The position numbers and the translations under genes are program-made. A stretch of DNA of 64,000 nt, taken from the NCBI GenBank assembly GCA_005406025.1, contig BGZK01000747.1, positions 124,001-188,000 on the forward strand, in the 5' to 3' direction. The notes beneath the pieces were generated by a model. The model saw nothing but the letters and a program-made list of their open reading frames with translations, made no database searches and was not told where the DNA came from. The stretch is from Eumeta japonica (lineage: Eukaryota > Arthropoda > Insecta > Lepidoptera > Psychidae). Of this stretch, positions 1 through 11,993 are shown piece by piece. Each line of letters opens with the position of its first letter. Position 1 is the first letter of the stretch.

Positions 1-2432
1 CGAATTAATTGATATGAGTCTTCATGTTTATAATCTTGAGAAACTATCTAGTGTTTTGAGCTTTATATATCATACTAAAAAAACATTAAAGACCACAAAA
101 TTGAATTCAAAAATGGTAGAAAATGGATAAGAAGAGTATGTTTTGGCTCTTACTTGCTTAATAATAATAATAATGATCTGTATGACTATAAGCATTATTT
201 TTAAAAGCTCAAACTCTTACGAAAAATATAAATGCAAGTTCTAATGTGAAATACATTCGAAAATTAAATAACGTCCGTGAACCATTCAAAAAAGTTTAAG
301 AAAACAGTTCCCTTGTGTTCTAATGGATTATAAATTGTTTTATGAAAATATTTTAATATACAAAAAAAAATTTAAATCATCAATCTTGTAAGTCTAAATA
401 ATATTTTAAAAATTTTTCGCAGAGCTATAAAGACATTGTAAAAAGGAACGTTTATTCATGTCAACATAAACATTTAACTACACATTCCAATAGCATTTAA
501 TAGATCCGTTGCCCTTATATCAAGTACAGAGAATAGAGAAATAAGGCTTAAACGATAAGACTGAAAGACCTTAAATTGCATTCATAATAATTACTGTACC
601 TTCACTTATTAATATTGAAAGCGATAAGTTTATTTTTGAATTTATTTCTCTTTGTTAACATCAGTTCTATAGATATTGGCCAATGTGGGCTTCGCATTCC
701 CGCATTTAGGGTTGAAGTGAAAAAGGTTAAAGTATAATGCATAAGATGGAAGGAAAATTCAAAAGAAGCAAATAGGTAATTGACATTTTAAAAATTAGGG
801 ACCTGTCACCAAATATATGAATCAACATTTGTTTTTAAAGCAGTGTGCCCTTTTTTCTTCATAGTCAAATACGATTTGGATAAACTTTATACTTCGCAGA
901 ATTGTAAACTGGCAGTGAAATGTGAGTATGAGAGTTTTATGATCAATTAAGTGTATTAATAAATGTAGGTAAGTTGACAATCGGTAAGTCGTGCTCCTGC
1001 ATTTAAGATTCTCCACCAACGAATAAATTATGTGAAATTACAGTAACTGCACAAAGTTTAAACCAAACGGACATCCATCTTTTTTATTCATATATTTGAA
1101 AAATACACTTAACAATAAATATCCTCGTGCGTGTCCCTACGGACCATTTATTACATTATGACATTGAAGAATGAAATTTGTCAATATTTGCAAAAATGAT
1201 TAACATGTTTCGTTCAAAGTAATTTTCATTTTATTTTTATTCAATTTATTTATAAAATTATATTATTGAGATTTTTTAGAATTTTCCAATACGCATGATT
1301 CAACATTTACCGAGGGGGACACAAAATTAACGACTTTTGAACGTATAATAAAACTCATTTTTAAATTTTAATGAATTTTTAATTACTTATCTAAACATCC
1401 CATAACAAAAGTGTATACAAAAATATTTTTATTTATACTACGATTTTTTGTACGAATAGTTTCTTTTTTTTCTTTTCATTTGTAAAATTAAACGGCGATT
1501 CACATTTAAGACGTACTTACAAATAAAATTAATAATGATCGATGATAAAATTATAGAGTTATAATGCTGTGATGTCCCTAGGCACTTAAGGACAGAGGAA
1601 TAAGAAATTAAACTAATCGTCGGCTCAATTTTTCTTCAAACCAGATGGATGTTAGCATCAATTCTTAATCATGATAACACACTGTACTTGTATGTTCTAC
1701 GTCATAATAAAAAAAAAATTTTTCTTTTTAATTTTTAGTCGATTCACTCAAATTTATGCTATTGTTATTTGTGACTTATTTTTTTATTAATCACTCTTTA
1801 TAAATAACAACGCAATAAACTGTGTAGTAATTCATTTTGACAAAGACAAAAGCACAATGGTCTATGGTCTGTTCTTACCCTATTCTTGTAGTTACTTTAT
1901 CGTTTTTTCTGACAGTACAGTCAAACAACATAAGAAATATTTCTTGTTTAGTATTTATATTACTTTGCCTATTATTATAATAATCTTTAACGTTTAAAAT
2001 ATTTTTTTTATATCTTATACTTGACTACATTTGTGATTATAATGTACTTCTCTTAATCAATATTGGACAAATTTTTTGGTGTAGTAATTAAAATCCGTAA
2101 CACTTTCTATTTTAAGAAACAATGAATGTGAAGCAGATTTCGTAGATGACGTCAAACACGATTTATACACGATATTCATTAAAACAAGCCCAAAATATTT
2201 TACGACAGGTAATTGGGAAGATTTGTTTGTGAATGACTTTTACAGTTATTTTTCTAGTCGACAGCAAGAACATACTTGAATGTGATAGACAGACATCAAA
2301 TAACATCTCGGTCGTAAAGATCCAAGAAGAGTTTGACCAAAAAGAAAACAAATAATATTGATTTATAAAATAGTAGAGCTATTCGATAAAATTTATGAAA
2401 CAAATAATCCCACCTATGGCGGAATTATCATC

Positions 2433-2555
2433 ATATATATTAATAGGCTAAGGTTAAGATGTTTATCTCCCTTTTTAGAAAAAACCTAATAATTACTCCA
2501 CATAAATTTTATATAATTTCTTAGATGATTACTTGTTCTACCGCTATCAACAACT
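2433..2555 (+). repeat. Dispersed repeat family A, copy 1
   Basis: This segment matches 43964-44100 in the same orientation. Shared blocks run in the same order: an ATATATATTAATA start, AAGGTTAAGA, CTTTTTAGAAAA, AATTACTCCACATAA and TATAATTTC. Small indels separate the copies, so they are old. No coding capacity is visible. It could be a SINE, MITE or Helitron fragment. Confidence 0.7.
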
Positions 2556-3855
2556 AAAAATACATTATTGCTTTTGTAAATTAATTATTTATTAAAATTA
2601 TAAATACGCTGCCATCTGACGACTTTAAGTTTGAAACAACGTCAATATGATTGACAATCGGTAAATTTTTTGTTCAAATACTTTTTCAATCTGTCATCTG
2701 AGCTTCATAATGTAATATAACAAAATGAAGAACGTTATAAACAGTGTGCAAAATTAGAAACGATTTGAATGTCTGCAATAAATTTTGTTCGTTAAATTGA
2801 ATTGAATGATTTATTTACATATTAATTTTAAAAACGATAAAATAAAATGCCCTGGCGACAAACACTGGAAAATCAAGCAGAAAGTTTTTCAAGTTGTATC
2901 AGATGACTAAATATATGTGTGTATAATTCCATATATTCATAAAGTGTAGCTTAAATATTCAATTTAATTAACACAGAATGATAACGTTCATTTTTTTGTG
3001 TTAACTGTACACGAACAAAGATAACCGATGAGGTCAAAGTGTATGTTGCCACTTAATTATAATTACCTTTTCGCCTGGTAATTTTATTTTTATTTTTGTA
3101 GCATGTCCCGCTTACGTTTAATTATATTACATCCCAATCCGTAGAATTCAAATAGGAAAATAAAGAGCGTTTTTTATAACGTAGCAATCTTTCTGTGGGA
3201 TACAAATTATTTGATTGTCTTCAAGTGTTGCATAAAATGCTTTAAAATTTCTGCATAATTGTCATAAATTTATTAATGTATTGTAAATATATAAATAAAT
3301 AAATAAAACTAAAAACTAGGAGAAAGAAAACAAACAGATCTATATTCATTAGTAAACTTCAATGGATTATGATATCCAATATTATGGACTTTTCATCTAA
3401 ACTGCCCCAGGTTAGTAAAAAATATACAAAGCATAAAAAAAGCAGCAGATTTGTTTCAAATTTCAGAAACATAAAACGAGACGATGTCATCATATGAGGA
3501 ATAACGGCATAACAGAGTTTAATCCACTTAAAGTGTATATTTATACTATGTAACATATTTTTATTTTTTGTTTTCCATTTCTGGCTATAGGTTGATTGTG
3601 AACCCTTGGTTTAGACAATCCTTTCATTTACCATTTGAACTGTATAGAAACTTACACCTTTTTCCATAACCGCAACTGTTTAACGAGATTTAGATTAACG
3701 AATTTCGTCTCTCAGTCGCATGATTGACTGAAAGCAGGACCACCGATGATGTTTATGATAATAATGATTGTAGTATGGAATGGAAAAAATATATTATATA
3801 TGAAAATCATTAATTTCGAATTTTAATGAGAAATTCACTTATTTATACAAAGACA

Positions 3856-3858
<3 letters not shown>

Positions 3859-3896
<38 letters not shown>
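3859..3896. repeat. (AT)19 microsatellite
   Basis: An uninterrupted AT dinucleotide array of 38 bp. Confidence 0.95.
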
Positions 3897-3899
<3 letters not shown>

Positions 3900-5254
3900 A
3901 CCCTTCTCCTATCAATTTATTGATCTTGTGTTTAACTTAGAGGGCAATAACATTTTCATAATCAAGACGTACTAATAGTCTATTCATATTATAAAATAGA
4001 CTTCGGTGTTTATTATTATACTTTACCGCCTCATTAAATAAATACAATTTAAACACAAACATTAATTATTGAAATTAGACTATTTCTCACGAAATATTAA
4101 TCATAGTTAGTACTTTAGGGCAAAATATTTTTTTGTTGTTGACAACTATGTACCTCGTAGCTTTTTCTTTATTACTTATACAGTAACGCTGATAAAACGT
4201 CTTGTCATAGTTTCGCCTTAGTGACTTTTTCCTTTTTATGTACTTGAATAGTGTGACACTAACTTACCGGCTTTACGCATTTTACAAACGCAGCTGTGCT
4301 AGTAGTGCAAAGCACAAAAGACTGTCTATAGTCTTACGAATCGTAAAAAAAAAGCAGCTTATGAGAGGTAATTGTGAATATTTTGTATTAAACTCTGTAG
4401 TAAAATATTATTATGAATAGTTTTTGCTTAGTCCAACGAGTCATTCCGAAGAATTGAAATTTTTTACAGGTTATTGAAAAATTAAATAGTTCTTACTTTG
4501 ATTACCTATATTAAGTAAAATTAAGCTAAGCACCAACCGCGGTATGCAGTCGAAGGCCTAAATTAATTGAAAGATTATATATTTAGTAATTACTGAATGT
4601 CTGTGTCACTTTTAGAAAGAAAATGATGAAAATTTCTTGCATTGTCATCAAAAAATCCCTCACCCTTGGGCGATTTAAGTAGGCATAGATAAATTTTAAC
4701 TTTTACTAAGGAACTGAATGTTATCCATCAAATATTTCTATATCTTCACAAAAATATTTTTGGGTGAAGCAGTATTTTATTTTTAAAACTGCTATAGTTT
4801 TTTATATTAATTTGTTAGGAGTTGTAATACTATCTAATACTGAATCCATTGTGTGCTGTTTGTAACGTAGTAAAGGTATTTTTTTTATAAAACAATTGCA
4901 ATTTATTACAAACCTTGGGCAAATTTTTATAAAAGTATATGAAAACTTTTGTTAAATTTCAAAAAAATCTTTATGAAGAAACTGGATCACAGTTAACTGA
5001 GATTTGTAAATAACCATGCATTTCAATATTACAATATTGTTTGGGTTATAGGTTCATGCACTTATTGAATTTCAAATGCTTCTTGATATTGATGATTATG
5101 CCCAATTTTTATCACACCACTTTTAAGTATTCTTCTCACAATCTTTTTTCAGGCTTAGATGCTTGAACTGCTCAATGTAGGTTAGGAGCTACTAACAAGC
5201 ATTGTCACTAATTCTGAATGACATCCAATATCGATGATATCCAAAATCCATTCT

Positions 5255-5294
5255 TTTACATATTCTCTAATGCACAAATTAGAGAATATGTAAA
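5255..5294. repeat. Perfect 16-bp inverted repeat upstream of the asteroid-like gene
   Basis: The arms TTTACATATTCTCTAA (5255-5270) and TTAGAGAATATGTAAA (5279-5294) are exact reverse complements around an 8-nt loop. It lies about 200 bp upstream of the asteroid start codon, probably in a 5' intron or the promoter. Function unknown; it could be a remnant of a small foldback element. Confidence 0.85.
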
Positions 5295-5497
5295 TAAAAA
5301 AGTTTATTTTTTAGTTAAAATCTTTTAAAGCCATTCATCTGCGTTTATAATTCGAACCAGAATCTTTTGGATATAAAAAGGCAACACCCTTGACTTACCA
5401 CTTGGTGACAATTAGTTTCTTAAAAATCATATTTACATTTATTACAATGTAAATTTTGTGTTATATTAATACCATAATTATATTTCAGAACAGCGCA

Positions 5498-7268
5498 ATG
5501 AGGATCAGAGGATTTGCACCTTATCTTACAAATTTTTTAGAAGAATACACCTTGGAAAAATGTCATGTAGTAATAGATGGGCAAAATTTTTTCTATTCCT
5601 CTTATAAACATTCCGAATGTGTGCTTCTAACAGGAGGAGAATATGATAATTATGCTATGTATCTGCGAGAATTGATGGAATGCTTTCAAAAATGTGAAGT
5701 AGAATGCCATGTTATATTTAAAGGTGGACACACAAATTTAAACAACAGAATTAAAAATTATGAAAAAGATGTGCACAGTGCTGTTACAATTGATGACAAT
5801 AACCTCAGAAGCCCTGTTTTGAGTAAAAATGTTGTCAGACAGGTATTAGATGAACTGGGAATCAGATATGCTATAAGTGAATATGAATCGAAAAAAGATC
5901 TAGTCGATTTAGCAACAACACTGAACTGTCCAATAATTAGCTTCGATATTGAATTTTGCTTTTATAGAATTGATTATATACCTTCTGTCAGTTTAGATTT
6001 CCAAAATAATGTTATAAAATGTAAAGTATATCGTTTAAATAATTTTATACAATGTCACCAAATTTCTGAAGATGCTCTAAAAGTATTTGGTGCGACACTT
6101 AATCAGGAAATGCTCACACCATTGTTTTTTCAATACTATTTTACCTAAAGTAAAAAATAATTCTCCATTTCATATTATTAGAAATGTATTATATTTACTT
6201 AGGTCTGACATTGAACAATTTCGGCAAAAGATGCTCAATATTTCAGATAGTGAACAAAAAAAAAGATTTCTGAAAACTGAAAAATTAATTGATGATTGTC
6301 TTTCTTACAAAGGCCAACAGACATTCCTTGTAAATTTTATTCTTAATGGAACAATTTTGTTTGAACAAAACGATCCATTATGGTTTGCCAAGGGAGTATG
6401 TCTAGGGCATATTGGAATTACTTATATTGATTTAATTAAACACCATACATTGTTTGGCTCATGGGATGTGGAAGACTTGACTGCTGAAGACTCTCTGGTG
6501 CTGTCACTAGAAATTATCCGCTACGCGTATGATCTACTTACTGGTTATGATGGTTCAGTTTTCAGTTTAATGTGTAGGGAAGGTACTAACATTAAAAAAG
6601 TGGAAGTAACAAGTGCACTGTCAATACCAAGACCAGATATATTGACAGATGGCTTTTTCATAAATGGCTGGACTGCTTATACACCCTTGTTTGATGCATT
6701 TCTGGAGAATATACCCCTGGATTCAGCATCTCTGAATCAAATTCCAGAAAGTGCACACATGCTTATGATCAGCTTAGTGTACTTTAGTCATAGAAGTAAT
6801 ATAACTGCTTCATTTGCATATAGTGTGTTGTTATGCTATGTGTTACTAGACCTTTGTTCACGCAATAATGTTGCTGTTCAAGATGTCACTGAAACTTCTG
6901 CTAAGTCCGTTTCAGAAAAGGCTATGCCAACAAATGCAGAATGTCAAGTTGTATATGCTCTAACTACCAAATACTTCACTGCGAGCGACAGTCAGTTACA
7001 CAATAATGTAGATCGGAAGACTTTGCATCCATTGGTTCAATTCCAACACTGTCTTAATGAAATGAATCACCTCAATACTTTGTGTGCTTCCAAGTATCCA
7101 AGGACCATATATTATAAAACATTCAATGGAAGTTTTATTTACAATATGATGAAGCAATTGGAAAAGGAGACGCATCCACTTTTATTTCTTGAAGATTTAT
7201 TAGCTGAAACTCCTACTGTACTCTCATTATTCCAACAGCTCGTTCAGTTTTATGAAGAATGCACATAG
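5498..7268 (+). CDS. ast: Asteroid-family protein (XPG-like nuclease fold), frame interrupted once
   Basis: The chosen start ATG at 5498 gives MRIRGFAPYL, the MGxRG-type N-terminus of asteroid and other XPG/FEN-like proteins. An in-frame ATG at 5456 precedes a good splice acceptor (TTTCAG ending at 5488), so I take it to be intronic. HVVIDGQNFFY (about residues 23-33) is the conserved first acidic strand, and LGIRYAISEYESKKDLVDLA is the XPG-I-like second acidic region. Asteroid was described in Drosophila as linked to EGFR signalling; human ASTE1 belongs to the same family and has nuclease activity. The frame breaks at the T6 run 6125-6130: the 5' frame stops at 6148, while the +1 frame continues open for more than 370 codons to 7268. 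The total, about 590 codons, is close to family length. One extra T from assembly or sequencing, a young pseudogene, or +1 frameshifting are all possible. Confidence 0.8.
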
Positions 7269-7412
7269 TTGATAGAACTTATTAATACTATTCTATATGA
7301 TTATGCAAGTTTTTTATACGTTTTTACTTGAAATCTTTTAAGGATGATCAAAATATTGTCTGTTAAAATTTGATTAAGCAATATATTGTATTCAACAAGA
7401 CTAATGATTACA

Positions 7413-7427
7413 AATAAAGAGAATAAA
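7413..7427 (+). terminator. Two polyadenylation signals after the asteroid-like gene
   Basis: AATAAA occurs at 7413-7418 and 7422-7427, about 150 bp after the stop codon. These are the first two canonical hexamers downstream, so they are plausible 3'-end signals. Confidence 0.5.
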
Positions 7428-8629
7428 TTAATTAGTGCTATCTTTTGTCTAAAAATGAAGCCATTCTTTTATACAAAAATAATTTTGGTAGAGATATTTC
7501 ACTTTCATCTTAGTGTTCATAGTGTAATGGAATATTTACTCATTTCATTGCCATACATGGTATATCCATTATAGTATTTATTTTTGCCCTGAAACTCGAT
7601 CTCAAAAGTTAAAGTAAGATAGAAATTGATTGCCCAAATAAATGCCTATCAAATTAAATTTTGACATTATAAGCTAGTTTCAAAGGAAGAAATTGGAATT
7701 GAATCATTTCTTTTCATTTGTAATGAATGGGCTTCTATAAAGATTCCATATAATTCAGTTTCTGTAGTATTTAAGTGATGTGGCTCATTCCTCATTTACC
7801 GTGGCGAGTTTTTACACCTCTTAATCCCACCCATGCTTATTTGATTCTGCTTTTCACACTGGAAATATCAAACAGAAACCTGCATGATAAGATTTTTCAG
7901 CATCTCGTCCATATATTTCTAATTAACATCTATTTGTGGTGTGAATATTAGATTTTTTCAATTAAAATCAAAGTATTTTAAGAATATCTTTAAATATAAC
8001 AAATGATTTTTTTAATTCTAATTTTGCTTGTACCCGAAAATGTTAGAAAACACAAAAATATTTTTCTACATAGACCTATTACAAAGTGCTGACTCAATAA
8101 TATGATAATTCGATATTATGATTGTCCATGTTATACTTAGTGAGGAAATAGCTACAGGACGTAAATAAAGAGCACGCCGTCATTTACAGACATCATTTTT
8201 TAATTACAATAAACAGAAATACAAATAACTTTTGTTAATCGTTAATGAATCTATCTGTAGAATTTATTTCTATATGTGGCTTTGCCGATCCTTACCTTGA
8301 TGTCAAAGACATGAGACTGAGCTATCCCCTAAAACCGACTTCCGACTTGCTGCCCGCAGTCTGCGTTAGTATTCAGTGTGTCCAGAGATGGTGTAAGGAA
8401 CGCTCGTGCACTTCGTTTACACGATGGCGATGGTTACGCGTATTGCCAAAGCACGCGCGCTATAAAGTTGCATTCATGACACGGTGTACATTTACTTTTT
8501 ATATTAAATTATTTAGATTTTATTTTATGAAGTAGGCTACCTTCCAAAATTAATGATAGAGATGAAATAGAAATTTTATGATCTATTATGGAGTGATGAC
8601 ATGGCTGATCATTTACGTATGGTATGGAT
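7428..8629. other. Spacer between the asteroid-like gene and the hAT element
   Basis: No gene recognised. The part from about 8240 to 8480 is richer in G+C and CpG than its surroundings and has an open frame of 96 codons with no recognisable similarity; it could be a decayed TE or an old regulatory region. Confidence 0.5.
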
Positions 8630-8789
8630 TAGTGGCGACGGCTTCTAAGAACTCGATTCTTATCGGCTTCCCTTTCATAAAATATTTGATATGCATAATT
8701 CATAAATAAATAAATTATTGCTTTTTAGTATACAGACACTTAAAATTATTTTTAATTTTCAATATTTATTGTAAATAATATCCAGCCTT

Positions 8790-8855
8790 CTTACGTTAGT
8801 AACGTAAGCCCTATATAAAAAACACTTCAAATAACTCGAAAGCAACCGAGTTATT
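8790..8855. repeat. Two subterminal hairpins of the hAT element
   Basis: CTTACGTTA-G-TAACGTAAG (8790-8808) is a perfect palindrome around one base. Close by, AATAACTCG and CGAGTTATT (about 8830-8855) form a second stem with an 8-nt loop. Both lie within 230 bp of the left end of the hAT element, where transposase subterminal binding sites are usually found; the role is inferred. Confidence 0.7.
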
Positions 8856-9357
8856 TAGACGACCAAATTCAGAATGTTCGCAATCGTCGTAATCAATGTG
8901 AAATGTTGAGTCTTCCATATTCAGTTGTATTATAGCGTTATGGTGGCGCCACAGCCCGCGAGCCTGCCGCCGGTCGCAAGCCGCGGGCGAGCGGGGAACG
9001 GGAGCTTCATAACTCGGTTTATCGCGAGTTACGCTTCCACAACGAAATGACGCAATTGTAATTCGTGTAACATAATTTCACCTTTAACGTGAACTTTTAG
9101 GTGTTATATTCGGTTGCGGATTCTTGTGATATACATCATTATGTAAATAATAATGCGTTTCGATCAGCGGAGATTTCCGATTATACCCGAATAAAAAACG
9201 GTTTTTTGCATATAGCATCATTCCCGTGTCGAATTAAGTATAGAAGCGTTGTGAGTGTAATTGAATTTATATAATACGAGTTAGTGTAGTGGTATTTAAG
9301 ACGAATTGATTGTTATTCTATTTATTCAGTAAGTGTTTTTCTATTTTCGATTTTATA

Positions 9358-11104
9358 ATGGCACTCTTAGCAATTGAATGCTGCACTACGGATTTTCTAT
9401 TAAAAGCGAAAACTCCTTTTCAAAATTAACGTTTCAGCAAAACAAAATTATCGAGTTAGATCGTGCTAAACCTAATATGAAAATAGATTATAAACGTAAA
9501 GATGGTTTTGTAAGCATTTCCACGTTTCACTTTACGAAAATTTACTTGGTTGACTGGCAGTTGTAAGCATAATAGAATGTATTGTTTTCCTTGTTTATTA
9601 TTTTCAAAATCAAGTAGCGTTTGGAGTAGTACAGGATTTGTAGATATAAATAATTTTACTAATTCCTCGAAAAAACACTTACAAACTGAAAAACATATTC
9701 GTAGTTCTTTAGCATTGCACGAATTTGGCATTAATAGAATTGAAATTTCTTTAGGGAACTCTTTCGAGGCATATAATAAAATAGTAGAACGAAACCGTAA
9801 TTTAATGAAGCGATTTATAGACACCATCATTTTATTAGAAGGCAAGAGCTATCGTTTCGCGGCCATGACGAAAAATTAACATCAGATAATCGCGGTAATT
9901 ACATAGAAACTTTGTTGTTTTAAAACATATGATTCAGTATTAGATATGCATTTAGAGCAATGTTCCTCAACTCAGAACTCTGTGTTCTCTGGTCTCTCGA
10001 GCGATATTCAGAACGATTTAATAAAGTCCATAGCTCAGGTCATTAGAGATGAAATTAAATCAGAAATTAACTTTGCGAAATTCGTGTCGGTTATAGCCGA
10101 CGAAACACCTGATATTAGCCATCGAGAGCAAATGTCTGTCATATTCCGCTATTTGACTAAGACGGGGATCGAAGAGATTTGTAGGTTTTTCGATGTTACT
10201 TTAGAACGTGGAGCAGATCAGTTATCGCAAAGTATATAAGAGATCATAGATCAGTTTAATTTAAAAAATTAGTCGGTCAGTTGTATGATGGGGCCGCTGT
10301 GATGTCGGGTGCTCAGGGCGGCGTACAAACAAAAATTAAATTACAATTTCCAATGGCTGTCTTTATTCCTTGCTATGCTCACGTACTTAACTTAGTGTTA
10401 TCTCGATCTTTAGAAAATATTCTAGAGTTAAAACAATTTTTCGGCCACATCAATTACATAATAAATTTTTTTAATAAATCTACTAAACGTTCGGGTCTTT
10501 TAAAATTAACGTCAGATCGTCGTTTGCCTGGTGTCGCAGAAACTCGTAAGACTTAAAACGCGAGTATAAACGTATTTGCATCGAAATTGTAGATAATGTT
10601 AAAAATCAAATTCAAACCAGATATAATTCACTAAGCAATTTGTCGTTTTTAGATTTACTAAGTAAGTCGAAACATGATTAATTCGAACGTACATTACCTG
10701 AGGATAAACTAAATAATTTAAATTTATTATTTCCTCGAATTTTTGACATAAATGCATTAAAAAATGAGTTAAAAGTATTATATTCATCTCTCTCGCTTAA
10801 AGGATTAGATATGTACGACTTATTTTTGCATTTACAAAAAGATATCTTAAAAGATACATTTCCTCAAATTTTAAGCTTAAGTAATATCTGTTTAACCCTT
10901 CCGATAACAATTGCGGCCGCGGAACGATCTTTTTCAGCTCTCAAACGCATTCATACGTACCTCAGGAATAGCCAGACAGAACAAAGGCTTTCAGATCTCG
11001 CGTTGTTATCTATAGAAAAACATTTACTGTTGCAAATCAAAAGTAAGCCAAATTTTTATTACTTGGTATTAGCTTTTCTCAAGAAAATCGTAGATTACCA
11101 CTAG
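9358..11104 (+). pseudogene. Decayed hAT transposase (ZMYM1/TTF-finger type)
   Basis: Successive open blocks in different frames read in family order. A TTF-like zinc-finger region holds CKHNRMYCFPCLLFSK near 9555-9610. SVIADETPDISHREQMSVI near 10090-10150 carries the first catalytic Asp region. YDGAAVMSGAQGGVQTKI plus CYAHVLNLVLSRS (10281-10420) carries the second Asp region. The C-terminal dimerisation segment AAAERSFSALKRIHTYLRNS lies near 10915-10975. At least four frame changes or stops separate the blocks (for example at about 9550, 9880, 10240 and 10556), so no complete enzyme can be made. It resembles the zinc finger MYM-type 1-like transposases common in insects and other animals. 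Confidence 0.9.
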
Positions 11105-11403
11105 AATTTAAATAGCTTTTTATCTCATTTAATTCATTTATCCACTGCGCTGCTATAATTCGACTAAAGGAAACTACTTCATTAGCTTTTTCAAAGCTGC
11201 TTTTATGCATGCTCGAAGTCTTCCGTTTATATTCTATCGTTGACTTCAAGTATGCCAAAAGTGGCGAATGAAATATTTCCGCGTTATACCAGAGGGCGTT
11301 ACAGAGCTCGGTAAGTAATAGTTATATTTTATTAATAATGTTTAATGTTGACAATTTTTTAAGGTTCGGCTTCCCTTTATATTTTTCTCACCCCTCGCCA
11401 CTG

Positions 11404-11988
11404 GTATGGATAAACCTTTTTTGGGTTGGTAAGTCGTAAAGTGAAAATTATACGAAATGTAAGATGCAAGAAGTATAAGAAAGTTAGAATTTTTTTATCT
11501 TAATTCTCTATTGGTTCATAAGTCAAATCTGACAATATCCTTTCTCTTTTTTATAGTTCCAGATTTTTCAAATTTATCAGATATTTATAACAAAATAATG
11601 TTTTTGATTTGCCTTATATTCTGTACCTTGTTATTACCAATAAATGATTTTTAAGCTTATGAGTTTTGCTGATATGCAATTTTTTTTATAACATAGTTTT
11701 TTAAGCTTGTGTAAAAGCTAGAGTATACTAACCAATTTTGAAATATATAAAAATACTTTTGAATATTGCAATTATAAGTCACAAATAAAAAGAATCTAAA
11801 ATTGTATTTTGTCTTATTTAATTTCTTTATAAGTTATTTCATACATTATTATTTTTTTAATTAAACATTTTCCAGTCAATGTTTCATCATGTCTTATCAA
11901 ATATTGCTCGCAAAATAACTTGGCAATTTCTACAATAATACATTTTTTTACATTATGAATTTTTTTGGAAAATTGTACTATCTGTCAT
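11404..11988. other. RbBP5 3' flank
   Basis: This AT-rich stretch lies between the hAT target duplication and the RbBP5 stop codon. It should contain the RbBP5 3' UTR on the minus strand; no other gene is visible. On the minus strand, ATTAAA-type hexamers occur near 11817 and 11861. Confidence 0.5.
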
Positions 11989-11993
11989 TTATT
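11988..11993 (-). terminator. AATAAA overlapping the RbBP5 stop codon
   Basis: The last codons read CGG AAA TAA ATG on the minus strand, so the canonical polyadenylation hexamer is embedded in the stop codon. It is more likely coincidental than used, because a usable cleavage site would leave only a very short 3' UTR. Confidence 0.35.

Larger units (their letters stand above)
1..5254. other. Gene-poor AT-rich flank
   Basis: No reading frame here is longer than about 65 codons and none resembles a protein I know. The stretch contains many poly-A and poly-T runs, one (AT)n array and one copy of a dispersed repeat, both listed separately. It may be intergenic, or part of an intron or 3' UTR of a gene lying outside the window; the sequence alone does not decide. 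Confidence 0.6.
8630..11403 (+). mobile_element. hAT-superfamily DNA transposon, full length but inactive
   Basis: The element is bounded by an exact 8-bp duplication GTATGGAT at 8622-8629 and 11404-11411, the hallmark length for hAT. The termini are inverted and imperfect: TAGTGGCGACGG at the left and, read inward, CAGTGGCGAGGG at the right; a second block, GGCTTCCCTTT, is shared just inside. Length is 2774 bp. A GC-rich patch near 8940-9005 precedes the transposase and may be its promoter. The transposase is broken (next entry), so this is a fossil or a substrate for a relative supplied in trans. Confidence 0.93.

Noticed and set aside
3359..3556. Small frames of 60-65 codons in the left flank, including 822-1019, 2163-2351 and 4238-4420
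   Set aside because: Such lengths are expected by chance in 5 kb; none has a recognisable motif.
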